Positions 17,201-24,824 of a stretch of 38,740 nucleotides of DNA are shown here, piece after piece. Both the position numbers and the translations under genes were made by a program. Below the pieces are notes generated by a model. The model worked only from the letters and a program-made list of their open reading frames with translations, made no database searches and was not told the origin of the DNA. Position 1 is the first letter of the stretch; every line of letters starts with the position of its first letter. The stretch is from Deltaproteobacteria bacterium (GTDB taxonomy: Bacteria; Desulfobacterota; Desulfuromonadia; Desulfuromonadales; Geopsychrobacteraceae): contig JAJRRT010000023.1 in NCBI GenBank assembly GCA_024279255.1, positions 1-38,740 on the forward strand, written 5' to 3'.

Positions 17201-18112
17201 TTACCCTGCGCCAAACTCCTGCCGATATCCATCCCACTTTTTATCGATCCGCTCCTGCATGACAACAATCTGCTCTTCAGAAAGCGCCTTGAAGCGAGTT
17301 TGCATGCTCAAATAATGCCGCACTGAATCCAACTTCTCTTTTTTCAGAAGCTTTTTTGAGGGTTCAGAAAGCTGCTTTTTACCGTTCTCAATTTCAAAAA
17401 GGTCAAACAGGCCGCAGTCAATAGCAGCCTTGCCAATCTTGACAGTCATCTGCTCTTCACAGCCCCATCCAGGAGGACAAGGTGTCTGAATATGGATATA
17501 TTTCAAACCACTGATCTCTTTGGCCTTGATGAGTTTATCGTGAAAGTCGAGCGGGTAGCTGGCCGAGCAGGTCGCAATATAGGCCGGATTGTGAGCGGCG
17601 ACGATATCAGGTAGATTCTTCCCCTGCTCCTTCTTCCCCGAATAGGGGGTGGTGGTGGTCAAACTGCCCTGTGGAGTCGTTCCCGAGCGTTGCACACCGG
17701 TGTTCATATAGGCTTCATTGTCATAACAGATATAGATGATATCTTCGTTACGCTCCAGCGCCCCGGACAGGGCCTGAATCCCAATATCTGCGGTCCCGCC
17801 ATCCCCGGCCCAGGCAACGACTTGAGTCTTCTTGCCCAGACGCTTCATGGCCGCACGTACCCCGGTCGCAATCGCAGCGGTAGAGGCAAAGGTTCCGTTC
17901 AAGATCGGCATCTGCGAAGCGGCGATCGGATAGAGCCCCTGCATGACCGTCAGACAGCTGGGAGGTACGACAAAGATACAATCTCGCCCCAGAGCCTTGA
18001 GACCAATCCGGTAGAGAATACTCAACCCGCAACCAGAACAAGCGCGGTTGCCCGGATAGACAAACTCTTCTTCAGAGAGATTGAGAACGTTGGTTTTTGC
18101 AGCAATATTCAT
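17201..18112 (-). CDS. porB: 2-oxoacid:ferredoxin oxidoreductase, beta (TPP-binding) subunit
   Basis: The thiamine-diphosphate subunit of a four-subunit pyruvate or 2-ketoacid ferredoxin oxidoreductase. It oxidatively decarboxylates the 2-oxoacid to an acyl-CoA and reduces ferredoxin. 'GNRACSGCGLSILYR' near residue 21 gives the cluster-type CxGCG motif. 'AGDGGTADIGIQALSGALER' with 'CYDNEAYMNTG' is the TPP/Mg motif. 'PCPPGWGCEEQMTVKIGKAAIDCGLF' (split here as PCPPGWGCEEQMT and KIGKAAIDCGLF) is typical of PorB. The protein has 303 residues. ATG 18112 overlaps the alpha stop as ATGA. The longer open frame from 18130 lies inside alpha. Pyruvate is the likeliest substrate, but 2-oxoisovalerate cannot be excluded. 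Confidence 0.9.
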   Translation of the reverse strand: MNIAAKTNVLNLSEEEFVYPGNRACSGCGLSILYRIGLKALGRDCIFVVPPSCLTVMQGLYPIAASQMPILNGTFASTAAIATGVRAAMKRLGKKTQVVAWAGDGGTADIGIQALSGALERNEDIIYICYDNEAYMNTGVQRSGTTPQGSLTTTTPYSGKKEQGKNLPDIVAAHNPAYIATCSASYPLDFHDKLIKAKEISGLKYIHIQTPCPPGWGCEEQMTVKIGKAAIDCGLFDLFEIENGKKQLSEPSKKLLKKEKLDSVRHYLSMQTRFKALSEEQIVVMQERIDKKWDGYRQEFGAG

Positions 18113-19323
18113 AGCTGTAGTCCAATCCATTGCGGTGTATCAGTTTGCTCCGGCGAGCTTAAATCATCTTGCAGGCAGGCGGATTTCAGGGTCTGGCACA
18201 GATCCTCGGTACGGATATCTCGACCACCCAGCCCAACAATGAAATTATGCAACTGCGGCCGTGCCGGATAGGGATAAAGCGCGGACTTGAGGTCGGCATA
18301 AAGTGCCCCCTGGTTACCGTAGCTCAAACCCTTTTCGTAGACCATAACCCCTTTGGCTGACTGCAAGGCTTCTGCGATCTTGGCCGTGGGGAAAGGACGA
18401 TAGATTTGCAGTGCCAGCACACCAACCTTGAGACCGTCCTCCTGACGCAACCGATCAACGACATCGCGAAACTGGTTGGCAAGAGTCCCCATCGCGACCA
18501 CGATATAGTCGGCATCCTCACAACAGTATGGATCAATAATCGGAGTACCTCCGCGACCGAAACGTTGCTGGTAATCGGCATCGATCTCTTCCAGCACGTC
18601 CATAGCCAGACGCATCTCCTGATGCAGGTTGTGACGAATATCCATATAGCCTGGCTGTTTGACACCATTGATATCATTGCGTGAATCGGGCAGAGTCACA
18701 GTATTCAGGCTTTCGGGTTTTTGCGGATCGAGAGCATGCGCATATTCATAGGCGGGCAAAAACTCTTTGACCACCGCCGCATCTGGAAGTTCAAACGGCA
18801 TATAGGTGTGCGACAGATAATAACCGTCGTAATTGACCATCACCGGGATGTGCACCAATTCGGCCAGACGAAACGCCTTCAGCGTGATATCGACGATCTC
18901 CTGATGATCCTTGGCAAAGAGCTGAATCCAACCGGCATCGCGCTGACTCATGGCATCCTGATGATCATTCCAGACCGACCAGGGGGCACCGATGCCACGG
19001 TTAACCACGCACATGACCATCGGCAAACGGGCTCCCGCTGCCCAGTGCAGTTGTTCACTCATATAGAGCAGACCATTAGAGGATGTGGCGGTAAAGGCAC
19101 GAACTCCGGCGCTGGCCGCACCAATACAGACACCAAGGGCACTGTGCTCGCTTTCGACCGCGACATACTCGGCGTCCATCTCACCGGCGGCGATCAATTC
19201 GGAGAGCTTTTCAGTCAGCGGCGTCTGCGGGGTGATCGGATAAGCCGCAATAACTTCAGCAGCAGCCAGTTGTACGGCCATCGCCGCGGCATTATTTCCT
19301 GAGTCAATCAGTTTTTCACTCAT
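18109..19323 (-). CDS. porA: 2-oxoacid:ferredoxin oxidoreductase, alpha subunit
   Basis: The pyrimidine-binding subunit of the oxidoreductase, 404 residues. 'AAAEVIAAYPITPQTPLTEK' is the N-terminal signature. 'AVESEHSALGVCIGAASAG' and 'TATSSNGLLYMSEQLHWAAG' follow, with 'GRGGTPIIDPYCCEDADY' marking the start of the C-terminal transketolase-like domain. ATG 19323 overlaps the delta stop by eight bases and has a GGGGG-type ribosome-binding site. The frame is open much further upstream inside delta, without family support. Tight coupling with the neighbours indicates equimolar synthesis of the complex. Confidence 0.92.
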   Translation of the reverse strand: MSEKLIDSGNNAAAMAVQLAAAEVIAAYPITPQTPLTEKLSELIAAGEMDAEYVAVESEHSALGVCIGAASAGVRAFTATSSNGLLYMSEQLHWAAGARLPMVMCVVNRGIGAPWSVWNDHQDAMSQRDAGWIQLFAKDHQEIVDITLKAFRLAELVHIPVMVNYDGYYLSHTYMPFELPDAAVVKEFLPAYEYAHALDPQKPESLNTVTLPDSRNDINGVKQPGYMDIRHNLHQEMRLAMDVLEEIDADYQQRFGRGGTPIIDPYCCEDADYIVVAMGTLANQFRDVVDRLRQEDGLKVGVLALQIYRPFPTAKIAEALQSAKGVMVYEKGLSYGNQGALYADLKSALYPYPARPQLHNFIVGLGGRDIRTEDLCQTLKSACLQDDLSSPEQTDTPQWIGLQL

Positions 19324-19627
19324 CTTCGCCCCCTGCGACAAAATTCTCTTCGGAAACCATTTCGATCGCCTTGGCCGGACACTCTTCAGCACAGATACCA
19401 CAGCCTTTGCAGTATTCCAGATCAATTTTCGGCTCGATGGCTTTGCTGACGACATTATCGGGACAATAGAGCCAACAGAGATGACAGGCAGATTTTCCGG
19501 TTTTCGCCGGGATGCAACGGCTATAATCGAGAATAGGCCGCTCGACCCGCCATGAACCGGTGCGCCCGGCATCGCCAGGGCCCGACGTGCTGGCCGAGGT
19601 CAATACTTTAAAACGGGAATCAGGCAT
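19316..19627 (-). CDS. porD: 2-oxoacid:ferredoxin oxidoreductase, delta (2x4Fe-4S ferredoxin) subunit
   Basis: A small iron-sulfur subunit (103 residues) that passes electrons from the catalytic subunits to ferredoxin. The C-terminal cluster motif 'CKGCGICAEECP' is canonical CxxCxxCxxxCP. The N-terminal one is unusual: the first Cys of 'RCIPAKTGKSACHLCWLYCP' is separated from the next by nine residues rather than two. All eight cysteines are still present. An AGGAGG ribosome-binding site lies five bases before ATG 19627, and the start overlaps the gamma stop by eight bases. The longer open frame upstream is the gamma gene in another frame. Confidence 0.9.
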   Translation of the reverse strand: MPDSRFKVLTSASTSGPGDAGRTGSWRVERPILDYSRCIPAKTGKSACHLCWLYCPDNVVSKAIEPKIDLEYCKGCGICAEECPAKAIEMVSEENFVAGGEDE

Positions 19628-20213
19628 GAGAACCTCCTCTACTCGGCTCGCTGACTTCAGTAGCGGCATAGACCAACTCGGCGGCCCGAGCATTTTCAGC
19701 AGGTTTCCGCCCGACAAACTCGTTAGCGATACACTGCGACAACACCTCGATATCGACCAGTCCGCTGGCCTTGCCAAGAGCACCGATGATCCCGCTATTG
19801 ACGATCCCCTTGCGCAACCCGGCTTCAATCCCGAGCTTAGTCACGTTTGCGACAGCGACGCGAAAATCTGGGAACGGATGGTCACTTACTGATCGCGGAG
19901 AATTGAGAATCAATAAACCTCCCGGTTTCAACCCGACCGTGACATCAACTTCATTGAGGATCAGATAATCGAGCACCACGACAATATCTGGAAACTGAAT
20001 GGGGGACAGATCATAAATTTTCTCGCGCGAGACCTTCAGTGATGTGCTCACCGGAGCGCCACGCCGCTCAGTACCGAAGGTTGGCGCCATCACGACACCA
20101 CCATACCCTGATTTAAAAGTTGCTTCCGCGACTACCTTGGCGGCGGTAATCGCCCCCTGGCCACCACGACCGTGCCAGCGGATCTGAATCATTTGTTGAG
20201 AAGGGTTTTGCAT
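19620..20213 (-). CDS. porG: 2-oxoacid:ferredoxin oxidoreductase, gamma subunit
   Basis: The CoA-binding-type subunit of 197 residues. 'IRWHGRGGQGAITAAKVVAEA' appears near residue 10 (read as IRWHGRGGQG then AITAAKVVAEA), followed by 'GYGGVVMAPTFGTERRGAPV', both hallmarks of the POR_N gamma family. It is the first gene of the gamma-delta-alpha-beta operon, the order common in archaea and anaerobic bacteria. An AAGGGAG site lies five bases before ATG 20213. A 21-bp perfect-arm palindrome starts 34 bp upstream and may control the operon. Confidence 0.93.
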   Translation of the reverse strand: MQNPSQQMIQIRWHGRGGQGAITAAKVVAEATFKSGYGGVVMAPTFGTERRGAPVSTSLKVSREKIYDLSPIQFPDIVVVLDYLILNEVDVTVGLKPGGLLILNSPRSVSDHPFPDFRVAVANVTKLGIEAGLRKGIVNSGIIGALGKASGLVDIEVLSQCIANEFVGRKPAENARAAELVYAATEVSEPSRGGSHA

Positions 20214-20246
20214 ATGTGCTCCCTTAAAGATTGATTACAACAACGT

Positions 20247-20267
20247 TCTAAGAGATGGCATCTTAGA
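20247..20267. promoter_or_regulatory. Palindrome upstream of the por operon, candidate operator
   Basis: TCTAAGA (20247-20253) and TCTTAGA (20261-20267) are perfect inverted repeats around a 7-base spacer. They lie 34 bp before the porG start, where a regulator could block or assist transcription. The arms are not followed by a T-run, so a terminator is unlikely. No known consensus was recognised. Confidence 0.45.
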
Positions 20268-20405
20268 CTAAAACTGGTGTCAGGCAAAGACGTTATTTTT
20301 CAACCAAACAGGGCAGAGCTGAGGTATATTGAACCTCTGTTTATTCTAAAGACAACAATGTCTGACCCTTTGTACCTTAGACTTCTTACTAACCGGAATC
20401 ATTTG

Positions 20406-21752
20406 ATGAAAACATCTCTCTTCTTCCTGCTGCTGATTCTACTCCCCAGTGGAGTGTTCGGCACTGAATTCGACCTGTTGAAAAAACATGGAAAAAAGGA
20501 CGGAAACACCCTGCTTGTTGTCGGCGGTATCCAGGGAGATGAACCAGGCGGGTTCAATGCCGCGACCCTGCTGGTCACGCGTTACAAGATTGATCAAGGT
20601 GCGCTATGGATTGTCCCGAATCTCAACTTTGCCAGCATTATCAAACGCTCCCGAGGTCTTCACGGAGACATGAATCGCAAATTTGATTTTCTGCCAAAAT
20701 CTGATCCTGAGTATCACCTGGTTGAAGAAATTAAAACTATCATCACCGCTCCAGAAGTAGATCTGGTTCTCAACCTGCACGATGGTAGCGGTTTCTACAG
20801 AACTCAGTATATCGATCAACTCCGCAACCCTGACCGCTGGGGGCAAAGCTGTATCGTCGATCAGAATCTGCTGGCAGGGATTCCTTTCGGTCGCCTTGCT
20901 GAGCTTGGTCAAAGGACCATACAAAAGGCGAACCAGAACCTGATCGACCCAAGCCACCGTTTCAGCCTCAAGAATACCCATACACGCCTCGATGATCCTG
21001 AGATGAAACAATCCTTGACCTTTTTTGCCATTGAACACAACAAGCCGGCATTTGGTATTGAGGCAAGCAAGAGCTTTCGAACCAATGTCCGGGTTTATTA
21101 TCACCTGTTATTCATAGAAGCTTATATGCGGGAAATGGGAATTATATTCAGCAGAGATTTTGATCTGAGCCCACAAGGAGTGAAAGAGGTCCTCAATAAA
21201 GATATCTTTGTCGCCTTGAATGACCACAAGATTCAACTGGACATCTCCAATATCCGCAATCAACTCAACTACATCCCCCTTAAAAAAGGGGCCAAGCTGC
21301 AGTTTGATTCAGATAATCCGCTGGTCGCAGTGCTCCCCTACAAGAATAAATACCGCATTCACTACGGCAACAACCGCATGAGCTTTTTACGCCCTGAGTA
21401 TTTCAAATATGACAACAGCCTGAAATCGGTTCAAGTCATTGTGGATGGGCTGACTAAAGAATTTAAGATCGGCTCCATTGTGCCGGTGGATAAGAATTTC
21501 ATGGTCGATACCCCGCCTGGCTACCGCGTCAATATTATCGGCTACACCAGAAAAGGCTTACGCAATGAAAAGGGTCTCAGGGTTAGAGAGAAGGACATTG
21601 CTCCCCAATATTCAATCGACAAGGGGGGCAAGGTTTTTCGCGTTGAAGTTTATCGTGACAACAAATTCACGGGAATGTTGCTAATCGATTTCAGGGCTGA
21701 TCAGCACAAAAACAAACTGCTGGCGATGAGCAAAAATAAACCCCAAAAATAA
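20406..21752 (+). CDS. Csd4/Pgp1-like peptidoglycan carboxypeptidase (M14-like family M99)
   Basis: A 448-residue secreted zinc carboxypeptidase. By family it should trim the terminal residue from peptidoglycan tripeptide stems in the periplasm, an activity that sets helical cell shape in Helicobacter (Csd4) and Campylobacter (Pgp1). A signal peptide ends at about 'SGVFG' (residue 19). 'GGIQGDEPGG' supplies Gln43 and Glu46, and 'NLHDGSGFY' supplies His125, matching the unusual Gln-Glu-His zinc site of Csd4 with a constant offset of three residues. Glu219 in 'GIEASKS' aligns with the Csd4 catalytic Glu222. Two further domains follow, including 'GSIVPVDKNFMVDTPPGYR'. ATG 20406 starts the signal peptide and has a weak ribosome-binding site. 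The open frame upstream to 20277 is probably untranslated. Confidence 0.88.
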   Translation: MKTSLFFLLLILLPSGVFGTEFDLLKKHGKKDGNTLLVVGGIQGDEPGGFNAATLLVTRYKIDQGALWIVPNLNFASIIKRSRGLHGDMNRKFDFLPKSDPEYHLVEEIKTIITAPEVDLVLNLHDGSGFYRTQYIDQLRNPDRWGQSCIVDQNLLAGIPFGRLAELGQRTIQKANQNLIDPSHRFSLKNTHTRLDDPEMKQSLTFFAIEHNKPAFGIEASKSFRTNVRVYYHLLFIEAYMREMGIIFSRDFDLSPQGVKEVLNKDIFVALNDHKIQLDISNIRNQLNYIPLKKGAKLQFDSDNPLVAVLPYKNKYRIHYGNNRMSFLRPEYFKYDNSLKSVQVIVDGLTKEFKIGSIVPVDKNFMVDTPPGYRVNIIGYTRKGLRNEKGLRVREKDIAPQYSIDKGGKVFRVEVYRDNKFTGMLLIDFRADQHKNKLLAMSKNKPQK

Positions 21753-21832
21753 ACTCTGCTCTTTTCAGGTCAATTGAACACGATTTTCTCAATCCAGATT
21801 CAGCTCCCTGCTCTAAACGAAAAATAGATTCA

Positions 21833-22735
21833 TCAACGTGATAATCGAAAAGTGCGGCCGCGTAACAAACTGCGGATCTTCGGCATTTTCTCTTTGGTCG
21901 CCTGATAGCCCTCGGCGATCAGCACTTCTGCCCGACTAAAATCGGCCCAATGATTGTCGCCCACGTCAGGGCGGATCACCAGGTCAGCCTGATTTAACTG
22001 TAATTCCGACAGGGCATTCCGCGCCGCGACATCCGCTCTGAAAACGACCCCAAGCCCACTGGTGGCATCGGACTCACCGAGTTCGCAACCGACATCAACG
22101 GCAATCACCAGGTCGGCGCCTAACTGGCGCGCCGGAGTGATCGGCACCGCATTGATCCAGCCGCCGTCAACCAGTAGATGACCGTTCCACTCGACTGGCG
22201 GCAACACGCCCGGCAGGGCGCTGGTAGCAGCGACGGCAAGGCGCAGTGACCCGCGGTTCAGCACCACCTCGCGACAGCTATGTAGATCGAGAGCGCTGAC
22301 GGCAAAGGGGATCGCTACCTGTTCGATATCAACATCTGGTAGCAAAAAAGCAAAACTCTTATCAGCAGTCTCTTGAGAAACAAAGGCCAACTTGGTCATC
22401 GACAGGGTAAGAAATATTTTTTTACGCGCAAATTGTGAGTAACGGTAAAAGAGACCGTCCCCTTCGACCTGTTCGCGATCGATGGCAAAATCGAGACGAG
22501 ACTTACGAAAGAGGTCACTCTCCAGGTATGATTCGAATTGTTTGCGCAACAGATCGGCCTGTGGCCGGGCAGCATACATCCCAGCAATAATTGCTCCCAT
22601 GCTGGTACCAGTGAGTACGTCTATTGAAATGCCAGCTTCTTCCAAAGCTTGCAGAACCCCGATATGGGCCAATCCTCGAGCGGCACCGCCGCCCAATGCT
22701 AAACCCAAACGCTTTTTACCGATCCAATTTGCCAT
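21833..22735 (-). CDS. Patatin-like phospholipase, RssA-type
   Basis: A 300-residue serine hydrolase of the patatin family, probably a phospholipase or lysophospholipase in the cytoplasm. The oxyanion loop 'LGGGAARGLAHIGV' lies near residue 14 and the nucleophile elbow 'GTSMGA' near residue 43. The catalytic Asp is in 'VDGGWINAVP', so the Ser-Asp dyad is complete. No signal peptide or membrane segment is visible, which separates it from secreted ExoU or PlpD types and resembles RssA/YchK. A GAGGAG site lies five bases before the ATG. The gene is divergent from the LolA-like cassette (129-bp gap) and convergent with the Csd4-like gene. Substrate unknown. Confidence 0.9.
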   Translation of the reverse strand: MANWIGKKRLGLALGGGAARGLAHIGVLQALEEAGISIDVLTGTSMGAIIAGMYAARPQADLLRKQFESYLESDLFRKSRLDFAIDREQVEGDGLFYRYSQFARKKIFLTLSMTKLAFVSQETADKSFAFLLPDVDIEQVAIPFAVSALDLHSCREVVLNRGSLRLAVAATSALPGVLPPVEWNGHLLVDGGWINAVPITPARQLGADLVIAVDVGCELGESDATSGLGVVFRADVAARNALSELQLNQADLVIRPDVGDNHWADFSRAEVLIAEGYQATKEKMPKIRSLLRGRTFRLSR

Positions 22736-22802
22736 GCGTACTCCTCAATCAAATGTTCACAACGGCAGTCTACCTCGAATTGCCGAAACTAAGCGACATG
22801 AG

Positions 22803-22833
22803 TTGTCCCGTTACCAATGAAATTTTGTATAAT
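22803..22833 (+). promoter_or_regulatory. Promoter of the LolA-like/ABC/beta-barrel cassette
   Basis: TTGTCC (22803-22808) and a perfect TATAAT (22828-22833) are separated by 19 bases in the divergent gap. The predicted transcript begins about 25 bases before the LolA-like ATG at 22865. The -10 box is strong; the -35 match and spacing are only fair. The five overlapping genes that follow probably share this promoter. Confidence 0.5.
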
Positions 22834-22864
22834 GGGGCAACACCTCTTCACCTTGAGGACCCTG

Positions 22865-23596
22865 ATGATTAAACTCTCTGTGTTCTTGTTTTTTTCACTG
22901 CTATTCCTTCCCCATTCGCTCTGGGCAACAGACCTTCAGGCTCTGGTGCGCAAGGTTGAACAACAGTACATGGGACTCTCGTCCAAATCGCGCATGGAGA
23001 TGAGCATCCGCTCCGAACACTGGGAGCGTTCGCTGGTGATGGATTCCTGGTCACTGGGTCGGGATCATTTTCTGGTGAGGATCATTGAACCATCCAAGGA
23101 GCGGGATGTCACAACCCTGAAGGTCGACAACCAGGTATGGAACTACCTGCCGAAGGTCGACCGGGTGATCAAGGTTCCACCGTCGATGATGGGTGGGGCC
23201 TGGATGGGTAGCCACATCACCAACGATGATCTGGTCAAGGCTAACAAGATCGACGAAGAGTACAGCTTCACCCTGCTCGAAGAGACCAAAGAACATCTGC
23301 TGATCGAATGCATACCAAAACCGGAGGCTGCAGTGGTCTGGGGGAAAATCATTTATGAAATCCTGCTGCCACTGGAAGTGCCGGGGACGGTCGCCTACTT
23401 CGATGAGGAGATGATCAAGGTCCGCGAGTTGATTTTCGATGAGACACAGAAAATCGACGAACGGATGATCCCGCTGCGCATGAGGATTCAACCGACCGAC
23501 AACCCAGAGGAAAGAACTATCATCCGCTATTCCGAACTCGACTTTAATATCGGAATCGAGAAAAGTTTCTTCTCCTTACGTAACCTAAAACGATGA
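22865..23596 (+). CDS. Outer-membrane lipoprotein-sorting-like (LolA-like, COG2834) periplasmic protein
   Basis: A 243-residue protein with a signal peptide ending 'PHSLWA' before TD. After it comes a LolA/LppX-type half-barrel domain of the group annotated 'outer membrane lipoprotein-sorting protein'. 'LVRIIEPSKERDVTTLKV', 'NQVWNYLPKVDRVIKVPPS' and 'MGGAWMGSHITNDDLVKANK' are conserved features of that group, distinct from housekeeping LolA. Such proteins carry a lipid or acylated cargo across the periplasm. The cargo here is unknown. ATG 22865 has a GAGGA site five bases away; an open frame upstream to 22817 is not needed. Its stop overlaps the next gene as ATGA. Confidence 0.85.
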   Translation: MIKLSVFLFFSLLFLPHSLWATDLQALVRKVEQQYMGLSSKSRMEMSIRSEHWERSLVMDSWSLGRDHFLVRIIEPSKERDVTTLKVDNQVWNYLPKVDRVIKVPPSMMGGAWMGSHITNDDLVKANKIDEEYSFTLLEETKEHLLIECIPKPEAAVVWGKIIYEILLPLEVPGTVAYFDEEMIKVRELIFDETQKIDERMIPLRMRIQPTDNPEERTIIRYSELDFNIGIEKSFFSLRNLKR

Positions 23597-24822
23597 CCAT
23601 GCTGCTGCGACTTGCATCCCGTAACCTGTGGCGCAACCGGCGCCGCACCCTGCTGACCCTGTCAGCGATGGTGGTCTCTCTCGCCCTGTTGACTCTCTCC
23701 CTCGGTGTCTTCTCCGGGATGCTGGTCGACATTCTCTCTTCGACAACCGAGCAGTATCATGGCCATCTGGTCATCAACGCAAGCGGCTACCTTGATGATC
23801 GGGACATGTATAAAAACTTTACGGCTGACCCCGAGCTTCTACAGGCCCTGCAACAGGACAAGGCGGTCCGCGGTGTGAGTGAAAGGCTACGCGGCTTCGG
23901 GCTGGTTTCGCATGCTGAGAGCAGCTATCCAGCCGAATTGCTCGGCATAAGGCCTGAGCATGAGAAGAGCGTCACCAAACTGCATACACAATTAATCGCC
24001 GGAATCTTTCCAACCGATACGGATAGCGCCGGTGCAGTCCTCGGGTCCTCTCTGGCACAAAAGTTAGGGGTCTCTCCAGGCGATGAGCTGATTTTCGTTA
24101 CCCAGGCAGCCGATGGCTCCATTGGCAATGATCTGCTGACCGTTCGTGCCATCTTTCGCACTGGCCATACGGGGCATGATAACGGCCTCGTTCTGGTCCC
24201 ACAGCAGTGGCTGCAAGAGGTCATGGCTCTTAAGGGCAAGGTCCACGAAGTCGCCCTGGCGGTTGAAGATCCCTTGCTGGCGGCAGAGGATGCAAAAAGA
24301 CTCGCGACCCTGCTGCCAGCAGGACTGATTGCAACCGATTGGGGTGAACTGATGCCGGAGATGCGCGAAGCGATCGCCTCTTTTGATGTCAGCCGCTTTA
24401 TCTTTGTAATCATCCTCTACTTTGCGACCGGACTGGGTATTCTCAATACGATCTTCATGTCGGTGATGGAGCGCAGCCGCGAATTCGGCATCCTGATGGC
24501 GCTCGGACTACGTCCGCGTCAGATCAGACTGATAGTCCTGCTCGAATCTCTGCTGCTCGGTATGCTTGGCACTATCCTCGGTCTGGTTGTCGGTCTGCTG
24601 CTGAGCAGCTACATGTCACTGGTTGGCTTCGACCTGTCGGCCTGGATCACCCCGGTTTCCTATGCCGGAGGAACCATTCAACCACGCCTCAGGGCGATCT
24701 TCGAACTACGGAACTTTATTGACCCGGCCTACATGCTGCTGCTGGTTTCACTGCTGGCTGGTTTCCTGCCAGCACGGCGCGCGGCAAAGCTGCAGCCGGT
24801 CGCCGCGATCAGGGAGGATTGA
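23593..24822 (+). CDS. ABC transporter permease, FtsX/LolC-like (first of pair)
   Basis: A 409-residue inner-membrane permease of the MacB/LolCE type VII ABC family. An N-terminal 'LASRNLWRNRRRTLLTLSAM' leads into helix 1, then comes a periplasmic domain (about residues 45-265), then three C-terminal helices. 'NTIFMSVMERSREFGILMALG' (shown as NTIFMSVMERSREFG and ILMALG) is the FtsX-family coupling helix that contacts the ATPase. It begins with an ATGA overlap and ends about 2 bp before the next start. Pairing with a LolA-like gene and a second permease suggests a LolCDE-like heterodimer. The cargo is unknown. Confidence 0.88.
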   Translation: MTMLLRLASRNLWRNRRRTLLTLSAMVVSLALLTLSLGVFSGMLVDILSSTTEQYHGHLVINASGYLDDRDMYKNFTADPELLQALQQDKAVRGVSERLRGFGLVSHAESSYPAELLGIRPEHEKSVTKLHTQLIAGIFPTDTDSAGAVLGSSLAQKLGVSPGDELIFVTQAADGSIGNDLLTVRAIFRTGHTGHDNGLVLVPQQWLQEVMALKGKVHEVALAVEDPLLAAEDAKRLATLLPAGLIATDWGELMPEMREAIASFDVSRFIFVIILYFATGLGILNTIFMSVMERSREFGILMALGLRPRQIRLIVLLESLLLGMLGTILGLVVGLLLSSYMSLVGFDLSAWITPVSYAGGTIQPRLRAIFELRNFIDPAYMLLLVSLLAGFLPARRAAKLQPVAAIRED

Positions 24823-24824
24823 AA

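Noticed and set aside
20604..21104. Minus-strand open frame of 166 codons within the Csd4-like gene.
   Set aside because: Antisense to a gene with full-length family agreement and intact zinc ligands; no supporting motif.
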